This document shows positions 28,254 through 38,321 of a stretch of DNA of 64,000 nt, one piece after another. The stretch covers positions 310,001-374,000 of the forward strand of contig NZ_CP106735.1 of NCBI RefSeq assembly GCF_025639805.1. Direction: 5' to 3'. The notes beneath the pieces are model-generated. The model saw only the letters and a list, made by a program, of their open reading frames with translations, was not told the origin of the DNA and ran no database searches. A program made the translations under genes and the position numbers. Source of the DNA: Reichenbachiella carrageenanivorans (lineage in GTDB: Bacteria; Bacteroidota; Bacteroidia; Cytophagales; Cyclobacteriaceae). How positions within the stretch are numbered: the stretch's first letter is position 1; every line of letters starts with the position of its first letter.

Positions 28254-28769
28254 TTACTTTGATTTGGGCTTTTTATAGATTGGTACAGCGCTACAGGCTT
28301 CGCCGTACATAAGGCTCGACACCACAGGACTCAACAGCCTTGTAATCTCTACGTAAGCGTACGCTGGCACAGGAAATTTTCCACAACCTTTGATGATTAC
28401 TTTTTGGTCTTCAAATTCCTGAAGGTCTATTTTGGCCAAAGCCTTCTGAAAAAGGTGATTTTCCAAATGCGACAGATCTCCAAACGCAAAATCCTTGGCA
28501 TATGGCTCTAGCGCAGAAGCCAAAAGCATGTAGGCCCAAGTAGGCACAATAGCATCTACACTACAGTGTACCGCTACATTTTTATTTTTATACTCTTCCC
28601 AGTTGTGATCTTTTACAAAGGCTCTAAAATCTTTTTCTCTGAGTACCAACTCATTGTACAATTGATCTTTGATATCTATCTGCACCCTCGGAGACTGATC
28701 GTAATACTTCTCTAAATCGAAGTTGATCAATACACTATTCGCTACCTTATTTATTATTTCTCCTTCCAT
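28254..28769 (-). CDS. DUF2480 family protein
   Basis: 171 residues with blocks typical of the Bacteroidota-specific DUF2480 family: VLINFDLEKYY, FRAFVKDHNWEEYKNKNVAVHCSVDAIVPTWAYMLL in order, and VIIKGCGKFPVPAYAYVEIT. Two conserved Cys and several aromatic residues suggest a metal or redox site, but the function is unknown. Its ATG shares an A with the tsaB stop (TAATG), so the two are translated together. Confidence 0.85.
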   Translation of the reverse strand: MEGEIINKVANSVLINFDLEKYYDQSPRVQIDIKDQLYNELVLREKDFRAFVKDHNWEEYKNKNVAVHCSVDAIVPTWAYMLLASALEPYAKDFAFGDLSHLENHLFQKALAKIDLQEFEDQKVIIKGCGKFPVPAYAYVEITRLLSPVVSSLMYGEACSAVPIYKKPKSK

Positions 28770-29446
28770 TATTTGAATGATGATGCGGTTCTAAATTCTT
28801 TTAAATAAAACGGCTCAAAACTCACAACGTTTTCAAAAGCCTGCACTTTAAACTTAGCATGTGCTAAAAGTGCCACTTCATCTGCCGAAGGCACAATATC
28901 GTCTACAAAAGAAGCATTCGGATGCGTGATTACCTCCTTAGACTTGCCAGAACCATCGCCAAAAAACAGCACACGTTGGCTAGCCAGCACATCTTCATAG
29001 GCATACTCTTTTAGTATGACTGGAGCTGTAGGAAGCACGACCTCAAATCTGTCATTGTAAAGCGCCGCATAAACCTCCATCCTACGTGCATCAAGCATTG
29101 GGCAGTAGAGCCCCTGATCCGAAGATCGGCGATAAAGCTGGTAAGCCATGGCCTCCAGCGTATTGATGGCTATCAAAGGAATATCTAAGGCCAAACAAAG
29201 ACCCTTTGCAGCAGATACACCAATACGTAAACCAGTGTAAGAACCAGGCCCTTCGGCCACTGCCACAGCAGACAAATCTGTCATTTGACAACCCGCATTG
29301 GTCATCATCTGCTCGATCATGACATGGAGCAGTGTCGAATGAGATTTTTCTATCGAATACAATTGCGACCCAATAAGTTTGCCCTCTTGGAGCAATGCAA
29401 CTGAGCCACTACTAGATGAGGTATCAATACCGAGTATTAAAGACAC
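28769..29446 (-). CDS. tsaB: tRNA threonylcarbamoyladenosine biosynthesis protein TsaB
   Basis: 225 residues of ASKHA fold. It starts MSLILGIDTSSSSGSVALLQEG and carries VAVAEGPGSYTGLRIGVSAAKGL, the TsaB signature. It partners TsaD and TsaE in making t6A37 in tRNAs that read ANN codons. It sits 11 bases after ctpA and overlaps the DUF2480 start by one base. Confidence 0.95.
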   Translation of the reverse strand: MSLILGIDTSSSSGSVALLQEGKLIGSQLYSIEKSHSTLLHVMIEQMMTNAGCQMTDLSAVAVAEGPGSYTGLRIGVSAAKGLCLALDIPLIAINTLEAMAYQLYRRSSDQGLYCPMLDARRMEVYAALYNDRFEVVLPTAPVILKEYAYEDVLASQRVLFFGDGSGKSKEVITHPNASFVDDIVPSADEVALLAHAKFKVQAFENVVSFEPFYLKEFRTASSFK

Positions 29447-29457
29447 TGCAGTAGAAT

Positions 29458-31104
29458 TTATTGATTTAAAATTTTAGAATAAGCTTTGGAATCCGCCAAT
29501 AGTTGAGCAGCCTGTATGACTGTTGGGTCATGATCCAAGCTGGCCTCCATCATTCCCGTATGAAAATAATATCGGCTAATAATCTCTTCCTCAAGCATGA
29601 ATTTGATATCATCTTTGAAGGTTTCAAGGTAGTTTTCTTTAAGTGTACCTACCTTTATTTTCAATTTTTCTATGGCTGGTTTCATTCCATCATAGTACTT
29701 TTCCTTTTTGGCCATTTTCTCCAAGGCAACTATGGCATCATCCATCTGCGAGGACAGATTGAATTCTTTTCCATCGACCCAAGTCACAAAATCCGAATAT
29801 TCCTCATCCGACAAATTGAAGGCTCTTGGTGCTGAGATCTCAGGGTGTACAAAGGCATACTCAGTGGCATAGTCAAAAATTAAATTTTGACTCACCATAT
29901 TATAAAGGAGATTAGAAAATTTCCGTGGTTCTACTGACAAATCAGGTTCTATTCCTCCCCCATCATATACCGTCCTGCCTTTACTCGTCTTAAAAGCCAC
30001 TTTAAGAGAGTCTGGTATTTCTCCTACACTACCATCTTCGTTACGATGAGAATAATCAATAGCCTGAATACATCTACCACTTGGGATATAATATTTAGCT
30101 GTGGTTATTTTCAACTGAGAGTTGTACGGTAATGGCCGTGTAGCCTGTACCAGTCCCTTTCCAAAGGTACGTGTACCGACAAGTATACCTCGATCGTAGT
30201 CCTGCACCACTCCTGACACGATCTCCGCAGCCGAAGCTGTAGATCTACTGGTTAGTACTGCTAATGGGATGTCATTATCTGCGGTAGGGTATGGTGTTGA
30301 ATAAGTTTTATTCCATGACGCCATTTTCCCTTTGGTGCTCACGACTTCCTTGCCTTGCTCCACAAACACATTAGCCACTTTGACTGCTTCGTCTAACAAA
30401 CCTCCAGGATTGTCTCGTAGGTCCAGAATTATTTTGGTTGCTCCTGCGCTTTTTAAGCTATCTAGTGCATTTTTCACTTCACTACCTGCATCTGTGGTGA
30501 AATCACTCAGTTTAATAAAACCAGTAGTCTCATCATACATGCCATAATACATCACATTGTCAATGGTGATTTTAGAGCGAGTCAAGGAGACATCAAACGG
30601 TTTTTCGATTCCATAGCGCTTGATCGTTAATTCGATATCAGATCCTGGCTGTCCTTTGAGCAGTTCGCTGATCTCTATGGACGATTTCCCTTCAAGATTC
30701 TGATTATCTATTTTTAAGATTTCATCTCCAATCTTCAAACCAGCTGAATGTGCTGGATAGCCCACGTAGGGCATGATCACAGTGTTGGCATTACGTCTCT
30801 TTCCTACAATAGCGCCAATGCCTCCATATTCACCAGTGGTAGCGGTACGGTAATCCTCAATATCAGCTTCAGAAATATAAGCTGCATAGGGATCGAGCGA
30901 CTTGAGCATAGCATCTATTCCATCTCCGATGAGTTCTTCACTAGACAATTCATCCACATAATGTGTATTGAGCTCTCTATAAAGAGTCGCGAAAATGTTG
31001 ATATTTTTCGATATCTCGAAACTATGATCGCCACTAAGCCAAGTGAATGAAAACAAGCCTACCAACAACACTATTCCAACTACCCCAATTACTACTCTCT
31101 TCAT
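29458..31104 (-). CDS. ctpA: C-terminal processing (S41) serine protease with PDZ domain
   Basis: 548 residues. An N-terminal hydrophobic segment (VVIGVVGIVLLVGLFSFTW) exports or anchors it. A PDZ domain (about 90-180) contains GGIGAIVG and GDEILKIDNQNLEGKSS. The S41 core has the catalytic Ser in SRSTASAAEIVSGVVQD (about 290) and the Lys in GTRTFGKGLVQ. It trims C-termini of periplasmic or outer-membrane proteins. It follows rnpA by 27 bases in the rpmH operon. Confidence 0.94.
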   Translation of the reverse strand: MKRVVIGVVGIVLLVGLFSFTWLSGDHSFEISKNINIFATLYRELNTHYVDELSSEELIGDGIDAMLKSLDPYAAYISEADIEDYRTATTGEYGGIGAIVGKRRNANTVIMPYVGYPAHSAGLKIGDEILKIDNQNLEGKSSIEISELLKGQPGSDIELTIKRYGIEKPFDVSLTRSKITIDNVMYYGMYDETTGFIKLSDFTTDAGSEVKNALDSLKSAGATKIILDLRDNPGGLLDEAVKVANVFVEQGKEVVSTKGKMASWNKTYSTPYPTADNDIPLAVLTSRSTASAAEIVSGVVQDYDRGILVGTRTFGKGLVQATRPLPYNSQLKITTAKYYIPSGRCIQAIDYSHRNEDGSVGEIPDSLKVAFKTSKGRTVYDGGGIEPDLSVEPRKFSNLLYNMVSQNLIFDYATEYAFVHPEISAPRAFNLSDEEYSDFVTWVDGKEFNLSSQMDDAIVALEKMAKKEKYYDGMKPAIEKLKIKVGTLKENYLETFKDDIKFMLEEEIISRYYFHTGMMEASLDHDPTVIQAAQLLADSKAYSKILNQ

Positions 31105-31131
31105 ATCAAATGAATTTTATCAAACCTGTGT

Positions 31132-31536
31132 TTACTTGTCCAATTTGGCTTTTAAACGACTGATTGAATCGACAAGTTTAGATGCCACAAAACTATATGG
31201 ATGGATTTCCTTCGCAGTGTAAATATAGGCAATCACCAGAAATTTACCTTCGGGCAAGACATCACTCAACAGGTATTTGTGCAGCCGATAGGACTCTCGC
31301 ATTAATCGCTTGATACGATTGCGATCTACAGCTCTTTTAAAGTTTCTCTTGGACACGCTAATCATCAATTGGTGACAGCTCGCCTGCTCGTCCGCTAGAA
31401 GAAACCGTACGGAGAAGGGATAAAAATAAAAAGATGCTCCTTTGGCAAAAAGAGCATCAATTATTTTTTTACTACTCAATCTTTCCGATTTCGGAAAGGA
31501 GCAATTTCTATATGTTTGATTTTTTCCTTCCATCAA
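31132..31536 (-). CDS. rnpA: Ribonuclease P protein component
   Basis: 134 residues, small and basic. The RNA-binding signature is FKRAVDRNRIKRLMRESYRLHK, preceded by FPKSERLSSKKIIDALFAKG. It is the protein subunit that assists the RNase P RNA in 5' tRNA maturation. The usual rpmH-rnpA order is kept, 25 bases apart. Confidence 0.95.
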   Translation of the reverse strand: MMEGKNQTYRNCSFPKSERLSSKKIIDALFAKGASFYFYPFSVRFLLADEQASCHQLMISVSKRNFKRAVDRNRIKRLMRESYRLHKYLLSDVLPEGKFLVIAYIYTAKEIHPYSFVASKLVDSISRLKAKLDK

Positions 31537-31561
31537 GAAGGAATAAAGCTAACCAAGATTC

Positions 31562-31720
31562 TTATTTCTTGTGCTTTCTTTCGTCAGAAACCGTCAGTTT
31601 TTTTCTGCCTTTGGCTCTTCTTCTTTTTAGTACAGCTCTTCCTGATGCGTCTTCCATTCTGGCTTTAAAACCGTGCTTATTTCTTCTTTTTCGCTGAGAA
31701 GGTTGAAATGTTCTTTTCAT
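31562..31720 (-). CDS. rpmH: 50S ribosomal protein L34
   Basis: 52 residues beginning [20 protein letters not shown] and ending [18 protein letters not shown], unmistakable L34. It heads the operon rpmH-rnpA-ctpA-tsaB-DUF2480-scpA-membrane protein. Confidence 0.97.
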   Translation of the reverse strand: MKRTFQPSQRKRRNKHGFKARMEDASGRAVLKRRRAKGRKKLTVSDERKHKK

Positions 31721-31797
31721 CTTTTATAGTATTTTTTATCTCTAGATTTCCAAATGCCCCTAACTACTATCCTGACGCAGCTTGAAAAAATGGAGTG

Positions 31798-31828
31798 CAA
31801 AAATAGAGAGCTTTTCGATAATAACAAA
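31798..31828 (-). promoter_or_regulatory. Promoter of the rpmH-rnpA operon
   Basis: On the minus strand TTTG (complement 31825-31828), exactly 19 bases, then TATTTTTG (complement 31798-31805): a perfect Bacteroidota promoter. The leader continues GCACTCC and a T-run, as at the rpmB promoter. The leader to the rpmH ATG is about 70 bases. Confidence 0.9.
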
Positions 31829-31930
31829 GTCTGAATCAGATAGTTTGACCAATATCAGATAATAATACTTCTCTAGGTTGACATATCAGATCCATTTCTT
31901 CAATATTTGCGCAAAGTAAACCCAATAACT

Positions 31931-33631
31931 ATGATTACCTGTCGCCTTTCATTTCCGAATCCTCTCACTCACCTGCTACATATTGATTTGAAATTCCAAA
32001 TCAATACACAAGCTTCCCTCGATTTAATACTGCCTGCTTGGAGGCCTGGCAGATATGAATTGGCCTCTTTTGTGGAAAATATTCAACGTTTTTCGGTCAT
32101 GGATGAAAACGGCTCTTCACTGAAATGGCATAAAACTCGCCCAAACATATGGAGAGTAGCTACTAATCAAACAAAGGAAATAACGGTAAGCTATCAATAC
32201 TATGCCAATAAAATGGATGCAGGAAATTCCGTTTTAGATGATCATCAGATCTATATCAACTTCATCAATTGCATATTCTACACACACCTACATCAAACAG
32301 AAGAAATCAATTTGGTCATAGACATTCCAGCAAACTACAAAGTAAGCTGTAGCTTGCCGAACCCTACACTTGGAGTATATCAAGCAGCAAACTACCAACA
32401 ATTGGTGGATGCACCACTACTTGCCAGTCCAGATCTAAAGACCCTCAATTATGAAGCAGGAGGATGCCTATTTACCATTGCTATTCTAGGCGCATGTCCA
32501 CTCACTGACGATGAAATCATTACTGACTTCAAAAAATTTAGCGAAAGCCAGATCACAGCCATGGGAAGTGCTCCTACCCAGCAATATGATTTCATCATTC
32601 AATCCTTAGACTATCCGCATTACCATGGCGTAGAGCACCAAAACGCTACCGTACTCGTACTCGGTCCTAATGACGAATCGCAACACGCTGCCTATTATGA
32701 AAAATTGATGGGTGTGGCGTCTCACGAATTATTTCATGCATGGAATGTAACCAGAATTCGCCCTACGGAACTATCCCCATATCAGTTTGATATTGAAACC
32801 ATGACCGATACAGGGTTTGTAACTGAAGGATTTACCACTTACTATGGTGATCTATTCCTCAAACAATCAGGTGTATTTACACAAGATGAATATTTCAAAG
32901 AAATAAACACCCTACTGAAAAGACATTTTGAAAACTATGGCCGATTCGAAAGCACCTTGATTCAATCTAGCCAGAATCTATGGGTAGATGGCTACAAGAA
33001 TATATTTCCATCAAAAAAAGTATCCATCTATGTCAAGGGGGCCTTGTGCGCGCTAATTTTGGATTTAACGATACGAAAAAACACCAAACATGAGGCGCAT
33101 TTGATCGAGGTAATCAAAAGGCTATACGCCAATCACACCTACAACAAAGGCGGGTATAGCCAAGCGGACGTTTATCGAATTTTGCAGGAAGTGGGAGGCC
33201 AAGATTTGCAGTCGTTGCTCGCTTCCTTATATGAAAGCACAACCTCTCTGGAACCACTCTTACAAAAGGCACTGGATTTCGTAGGATGCACGCTCATCAG
33301 CCAACCTCACCCCATAACACTGACTAGCAAATTCGGAATCAGGTGTCAAGGAGCTGCGATCAGCGAAATAGCTCCAGGCAGTAGCGCAGAAGAAAAATTG
33401 TCCGTAGGTGATGAAATATTGAGATGGAATGGAGAAGCATTCCACTCAGAAAAGGCCAACGTACTCGTTTCCAACTTTGTACGCATAAAAAGGGGCGCTC
33501 GCCTGCTTGATATTAACCTAGAACCAAATGACAAAAGCTATTTCAGCTCCTACGAAATCGCCATAAAGACTCAAGCATCTGACGAACAACTAAAAAATTT
33601 ATCCCTTTGGCTATCAAATAATCAAAAATAA
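31931..33631 (+). CDS. M61 glycyl aminopeptidase-family metallopeptidase with PDZ domain
   Basis: 566 residues from the ATG at 31931 (MITCRLSFPNPLTHLLHI). A TTG further upstream overlaps a promoter-like TATTTGCG sequence and is unlikely. The zinc site HELFHAWNV gives His265, Glu266 and His269, and the third ligand region reads FVTEGFTTYYGDLFL. A C-terminal PDZ-like domain (about 450-540) includes SVGDEILRWNGEAF. No signal peptide is visible. Expected role: aminopeptidase on Gly/Ala-N-terminal peptides. Confidence 0.92.
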   Translation: MITCRLSFPNPLTHLLHIDLKFQINTQASLDLILPAWRPGRYELASFVENIQRFSVMDENGSSLKWHKTRPNIWRVATNQTKEITVSYQYYANKMDAGNSVLDDHQIYINFINCIFYTHLHQTEEINLVIDIPANYKVSCSLPNPTLGVYQAANYQQLVDAPLLASPDLKTLNYEAGGCLFTIAILGACPLTDDEIITDFKKFSESQITAMGSAPTQQYDFIIQSLDYPHYHGVEHQNATVLVLGPNDESQHAAYYEKLMGVASHELFHAWNVTRIRPTELSPYQFDIETMTDTGFVTEGFTTYYGDLFLKQSGVFTQDEYFKEINTLLKRHFENYGRFESTLIQSSQNLWVDGYKNIFPSKKVSIYVKGALCALILDLTIRKNTKHEAHLIEVIKRLYANHTYNKGGYSQADVYRILQEVGGQDLQSLLASLYESTTSLEPLLQKALDFVGCTLISQPHPITLTSKFGIRCQGAAISEIAPGSSAEEKLSVGDEILRWNGEAFHSEKANVLVSNFVRIKRGARLLDINLEPNDKSYFSSYEIAIKTQASDEQLKNLSLWLSNNQK

Positions 33632-33706
33632 ATTTTGGCTCGCAGCCTAAAGCCGTACATTTGCTCATGCTTTTCTATGTGGTGAAAATAATATCTGCTT
33701 CCTGAA

Positions 33707-35482
33707 ATGAAATTGAACGCGTTGCTCGTCAAGTTTTTGGTATGGCGAATAAAGTTTGTCAGCAACAATAATTTCGCCCTAATACTGAGTGGAATTGTTG
33801 GGCTCATAGCTGGCTTAGCTGCCGTGACACTCAAAGAGTCTGTTCACCTGATACAAGCAGTGCTAAAAAAATACATCTACACCTCAGGTTTTGACTTTTT
33901 ATACTTGTTCTATCCTATCGTTGGTATTGTAATCACCATGATATTTGCCAAGTATATCCTCAAAGAAAAACTCGGCCATGGCATTACCCAAATACTCTAT
34001 GTCATTTCCAAACGATCCAGTATTGTAAAAGGGTCCATGATGTACTCTCGAATGTTCACCAGTGCCATCACTGTTGGGTTCGGTGGATCAGTAGGGCTAG
34101 AGGCTCCTATCGTAGTCACAGGATCAGCCATAGGATCTAACCTTGCCCAGCTCACCCATCTAAATTACAAAAAGCGTACGCTTTTAATTGCTTGTGGTGC
34201 GTCAGGTGCTATTTCAGCAATCTTTAATTCCCCCATAGCAGGTGTGATCTTTGCCATCGAAGTCATTTTGACCGATGTCACAATTAATAAATTTATCCCA
34301 ATACTACTATCTTCTGTAACAGGGTCTCTGGTTTCCCTTTCGCTATTGGGCGACGATCTTTTATTTTCTTTTAAACTTAAAGACCCATTCCTCGCAGAGC
34401 ATGTACACTATTACATCCTATTGGGAGTAACGTGTGGGATTGTGTCCGTACACTTTACGCGCCTCACGTATCTTATCGAAAGCATCATAAAAAAAGTAAC
34501 AAACGATTGGAGTCGAGCACTGGTAGGAGGAATCGGTGTGGCCTTGATTGTCTTAACTTTCCCTCCAATCTACGGAGAGGGATACGACACAATCAAACAG
34601 CTCCTCAATGGTAATGAAGATTATATATTTAACAATAATCTCATTTATCACGGCACTGACAAATCACTCATCATCATCTTGCTGCTATTCGCCATTCTAG
34701 TAGTCAAACCTGTCGCTTCTGCACTGACGATTGGTGCTGGAGGTAGTGGAGGAATATTTGCACCATCCCTATTTATGGGTGGTATCGGTGGGTATTTATT
34801 TGCCCGTACAATCAACTTCATACTTCCTATCACGATCAGTACAAGTAATTTTACTCTCGTAGGAATGTGCGGCGTAATGAGCGGTGTACTACATGCGCCA
34901 CTAACAGCTATCTTTTTAATTGCAGAAATAACAGGTGGTTATGAACTGTTTGTACCGCTAATGCTCGTCAGTGCGATCTCATTTATCACGATCAATTATT
35001 TTGAAAAGTACTCTCTCTACACCAAGAGCCTCATAGAAAAAGGAGACCTTATCCAATACAACAAAGACCGTCAAGTACTGAGTCTGATGAAAGTAGATAA
35101 GATCATAGAGTCTGACCTACTCACTATCAAGTACGATGCTAAGCTAGAAGATATGATCAAGCTTATCAAAAAATCGAAGCGCAACATATTTCCTGTCCTC
35201 AACTACGACGGAGGCCTTGAAGGCATCATCACCCTCGACGACATCAGAGAAAAGATGTTTGACGAAGAAGCTCGTAAGAAAATAGTAGTAAAAGAAGTGA
35301 TGCAACTCCCTCCTGCCGAAGTGCATCCTGACGACTCCATGCAAACCGTCATGAACAAATTTGAAGTAACTCAAGCATGGAACCTCCCCGTGATAGACGA
35401 AGGGAAATATATCGGATTTTTATCTAAATCAAGGATCTTCAGCGCCTACAGAAAGCAGCTCATCAATCAGGACAAAGAGTAA
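33707..35482 (+). CDS. ClC-family chloride channel/transporter with tandem CBS domains
   Basis: 591 residues. Its membrane part (about 25-430) has ClC motifs: GFGGSVGLEAPIVVTGSAIGS (the gating Glu retained in a GLEAP version of GxEGP), FNSPIAGVIFAIEVI, and GAGGSGGIFAPSLFMGG. Two CBS domains (about 470-590) follow: VDKIIESDLLTIKYDAKLEDM and VKEVMQLPPAEVHPDDSMQTV. It moves Cl- or exchanges Cl-/H+, probably gated by nucleotides through the CBS pair. Confidence 0.92.
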   Translation: MKLNALLVKFLVWRIKFVSNNNFALILSGIVGLIAGLAAVTLKESVHLIQAVLKKYIYTSGFDFLYLFYPIVGIVITMIFAKYILKEKLGHGITQILYVISKRSSIVKGSMMYSRMFTSAITVGFGGSVGLEAPIVVTGSAIGSNLAQLTHLNYKKRTLLIACGASGAISAIFNSPIAGVIFAIEVILTDVTINKFIPILLSSVTGSLVSLSLLGDDLLFSFKLKDPFLAEHVHYYILLGVTCGIVSVHFTRLTYLIESIIKKVTNDWSRALVGGIGVALIVLTFPPIYGEGYDTIKQLLNGNEDYIFNNNLIYHGTDKSLIIILLLFAILVVKPVASALTIGAGGSGGIFAPSLFMGGIGGYLFARTINFILPITISTSNFTLVGMCGVMSGVLHAPLTAIFLIAEITGGYELFVPLMLVSAISFITINYFEKYSLYTKSLIEKGDLIQYNKDRQVLSLMKVDKIIESDLLTIKYDAKLEDMIKLIKKSKRNIFPVLNYDGGLEGIITLDDIREKMFDEEARKKIVVKEVMQLPPAEVHPDDSMQTVMNKFEVTQAWNLPVIDEGKYIGFLSKSRIFSAYRKQLINQDKE

Positions 35483-35779
35483 ATACGTCCTATTTTAATA
35501 CTTTGCACTATTCACGGATCTAATGCAGCCTCAAGGCCGTCCTGACCAACCTTTTCCACATCACACCTAACAGAACATATACATAACCACCTATTTTCCA
35601 ATTGATTACACCCAATCAATTAAACATTGTGGATAACTTTTGATTTTGTGGATAACTTTACCAAATTCTTACAATAGTACTATTTTGCGAATTTTATATT
35701 TTATAAAATATCAAAGAGTAAGCATCTATTTCTGAGTACATTAGGTTATTTTTATAGTTCACCGATGTTAAATACCTAT

Positions 35780-36277
35780 ATGAAACACTTGACTCGTAGA
35801 CTCCTTTTTTTCTTGCTTTTTACTTTTGTATTTCTGGATTTTTCCAATGCGCAAAGCGTAGAGGTAATCAAATATCCAGATTTGGCAAAACTTATCTCAA
35901 CACCTTCTGAAAAAAACAAAGTAATTAATTTTTGGGCTACTTGGTGCCGCCCCTGCATCAAAGAACTCCCCCAATTCCTAGATTTATACGAAAAGTACAA
36001 TTCAGAAAACCTAGAATTGAGTCTGATCAGTTTTGATTTTGTAGAAGATCTAGATAGCAAACTCATTCCATTTCTTACAAAAAGAAACATAAAGGCCAAT
36101 GTCTATCTACTAGACGAAACTGACTACAACTCTTTTATAGACAAAGTAGATCCCGCTTGGAGTGGTGCGATACCCGCTACTCTAATGATGACTAGCAAAA
36201 ACACTAAAAGAATATTTATAGAAAAAGAATTCACAGAAAACGAATTAGAAAAAGTCTATCTCAATTTTATTAAATAA
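35780..36277 (+). CDS. TlpA-like exported thioredoxin-fold protein
   Basis: 165 residues from the ATG at 35780, which opens a clean signal peptide (MKHLTRRLLFFLLFTFVFLDFSNA); an ATG 15 bases upstream is also possible. The active site is FWATWCRPCIKELPQF, a WCxxC motif, so it is a periplasmic thiol-disulfide protein of the TlpA/ResA type. It is followed after 8 bases by a second thioredoxin-fold gene, so the pair form an operon for envelope redox work. Confidence 0.88.
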   Translation: MKHLTRRLLFFLLFTFVFLDFSNAQSVEVIKYPDLAKLISTPSEKNKVINFWATWCRPCIKELPQFLDLYEKYNSENLELSLISFDFVEDLDSKLIPFLTKRNIKANVYLLDETDYNSFIDKVDPAWSGAIPATLMMTSKNTKRIFIEKEFTENELEKVYLNFIK

Positions 36278-36285
36278 CTTATAAG

Positions 36286-36924
36286 ATGAAGAAAAATACA
36301 CTTTTAACTCTCCGACTAATCGCCATAGCCACCGTGCTCCTTGCCACTAGTCTCAATAACCTTCTTGCACAAGCTAATACTGGCTATAAGGTAGGCGACA
36401 CCGCCACTGACTTCAAACTAAAGAATGTGGACGGGCAAATGATTTCTATGGCTAACTATAAAGACGCCAAAGGCTTTATAGTGATATTCACCTGCAACAC
36501 CTGCCCATTTTCCAAAATGTACGAAGAACGCATCAATGAACTCAATCAGAAATATGCTTCCAAAGGATATCCTGTATTGGCAATCAACCCTAACGACGTA
36601 ACGAAACAGCCCGATGACTCTTTTGATGCAATGATTGCAAGAGCGAAAGACAAAAACTTCTCTTTCCCTTATCTATACGACGAAAGCCAAGCCATCGCCA
36701 CAGCCTACGGAGCTACACGCACACCCCATGTATACATAGTGAGTAAAAAAGCACAGAAACTGATCGTATCCTATATCGGAGCCATCGACAACAACCACAA
36801 GGATGCCGATGCTGCCTCACAAAAATATGTGGAAGAGGCAGTGAACAGCCTCCTTGCCGGAAAAGCAGTAAAAACAAACTTCACCAAAGCGATAGGGTGC
36901 ACCATCAAATGGAAAGAAGCCTAA
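36286..36924 (+). CDS. Exported AhpC/TSA-thioredoxin family protein
   Basis: 212 residues with a signal peptide (MKKNTLLTLRLIAIATVLLATSLNNLLAQ). The mature part starts GYKVGDTATDFKLKNVDG, as in redoxin/AhpC-TSA proteins; the redox site FTCNTCPFSKMYEERI is a CxxC; the cis-Pro loop is TRTPHVYIV. The stop overlaps the stop of the convergent M16 gene. Its transcription terminator lies inside the M16 coding region (36946-36983). Confidence 0.88.
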   Translation: MKKNTLLTLRLIAIATVLLATSLNNLLAQANTGYKVGDTATDFKLKNVDGQMISMANYKDAKGFIVIFTCNTCPFSKMYEERINELNQKYASKGYPVLAINPNDVTKQPDDSFDAMIARAKDKNFSFPYLYDESQAIATAYGATRTPHVYIVSKKAQKLIVSYIGAIDNNHKDADAASQKYVEEAVNSLLAGKAVKTNFTKAIGCTIKWKEA

Positions 36925-38159
36925 GCTTCCTTTCTCTTATAATATAATGTTGAGCAATTGATTTTGCTCAACATTTTTTTTGCCTCTGCCAGCAATTCTT
37001 CCTCCGTCACAGCATTGATAGCTAGTGTTTCTTTATTCACCAATTCTGTATCCCCAAGAAGTGTATAATAAGCCAAACTCATGGCACGATTGAGTAGCTC
37101 TACTTCTGAAAATACATGCGACGATTCTGCCTGCATTTTTACTTTATCAAGCTCTTCTGGCTCTAGGCCTTCTTTGAGCAATCGATCTATTTCTTCGTCG
37201 ACAATACGGTCTACTTCTTCAAAGGTCACCCCTTCTTTGAGCTTACCAGATATCACCAAAAGACCAGCCTCAACCGAACCCGTAATACTGGCTCCTATAG
37301 AGTTGAGTAAATTATACCTCTTGACCAAGGCCGTGTATAACCTAGATGACTTGCCTCTACCCAATATATCACTGAGTAAATCTATTGCATGATACCTCTC
37401 GTCTAAACGATCAGGCATGTGATATGCTCGATAAAAAGCATCCATAGGCACATTACCTACCACCGTCTGCTCTCGGCACTCTTCTTGAGCTGGCTCCTGT
37501 GGCAAGTCTCTACGATAGTCTGCTCCACTAGCAATCGGGGCAAACCATTTTTCACACAGTTGCCTCACTTGCCCCACCGTCACATCGCCCGCCACTACTA
37601 GAATCGCATTATTAGGAATATAAAATTTATTAAAAAAGCTCTTTACATCCTCCATGGTTGCATCCTCGATATGTGAAATCTCTTTACCTATGGTATTCCA
37701 CCGATATGGATGCACCTTATATGCCATAGGCTTCATATTCAACCAAGCATCGCCATAAGGCTGATCCAAGTAGCGCTGCTTAAACTCCTCGATCACCACT
37801 TTTCGCTGTACCTCTAGCGATTGTGGATCGAATGCCAAACTCAACATACGATCAGACTCCAGCCAAAAAGCTGTTTCCAGATTATTAGAAGGTATTGAAA
37901 TATAATAATTGGTATAATCAGGCGTAGTGAAAGCATTGTTTTCGCCACCCACTTTCTGCAAAGGTTCGTCATAAGAAGGGATATGAATAGAACCACCAAA
38001 CATCAAATGCTCGAACAAATGAGCAAAGCCCGTCTTGTTTTCATCTTCATCTCTAGACCCTACATCGTACAACACGTTTAGCACGGCCACTTTCGTGGAA
38101 TGATCTTCATGCACCACTACCTGCAGCCCATTATCAAGTGTAAATTTCTCGTATTTCAT
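36921..38159 (-). CDS. M16 family zinc peptidase (insulinase-like)
   Basis: 412 residues from the ATG at 38159 (MKYEKFTLDNGLQVVVHEDHS). The inverted zinc motif HLFEHLMFGG (HxxEH) with its downstream Glu makes it an active-type subunit. It ends with the second M16 half (SSRLYTALVKRYNLLNSIGASI). In many Bacteroidota two M16 genes sit together; only one is here. No signal peptide in this start version. Confidence 0.92.
   Translation of the reverse strand: MKYEKFTLDNGLQVVVHEDHSTKVAVLNVLYDVGSRDEDENKTGFAHLFEHLMFGGSIHIPSYDEPLQKVGGENNAFTTPDYTNYYISIPSNNLETAFWLESDRMLSLAFDPQSLEVQRKVVIEEFKQRYLDQPYGDAWLNMKPMAYKVHPYRWNTIGKEISHIEDATMEDVKSFFNKFYIPNNAILVVAGDVTVGQVRQLCEKWFAPIASGADYRRDLPQEPAQEECREQTVVGNVPMDAFYRAYHMPDRLDERYHAIDLLSDILGRGKSSRLYTALVKRYNLLNSIGASITGSVEAGLLVISGKLKEGVTFEEVDRIVDEEIDRLLKEGLEPEELDKVKMQAESSHVFSEVELLNRAMSLAYYTLLGDTELVNKETLAINAVTEEELLAEAKKMLSKINCSTLYYKRKEA
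36946..36983 (+). terminator. Terminator of the thioredoxin operon, inside the antisense end of the M16 gene
   Basis: Perfect 12-bp stem AATGTTGAGCAA (36946-36957) / TTGCTCAACATT (36964-36975) with a 6-base loop and a run of T after it. It begins 22 bases past the plus-strand stop and overlaps the last coding bases of the opposing gene. Confidence 0.88.
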
Positions 38160-38321
38160 AATTTTCCTTCTGGTGGTAAAAATAGGATGCAATCCTTTTA
38201 ATCTTCACGATATTGATAGATTAGATAAAATTTCTACCAGATACATTCCCCAAGCCTTTCAAACGATTAGATTTGTGATTGACAGAGCCTAAAATCCACC
38301 TTACAACCCAATGCTTGTCTG

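Noticed and set aside
31907..31930. TTG start for the M61 peptidase
   Set aside because: It overlaps a promoter-like TATTTGCG sequence; ATG at 31931 begins the conserved N-terminus.
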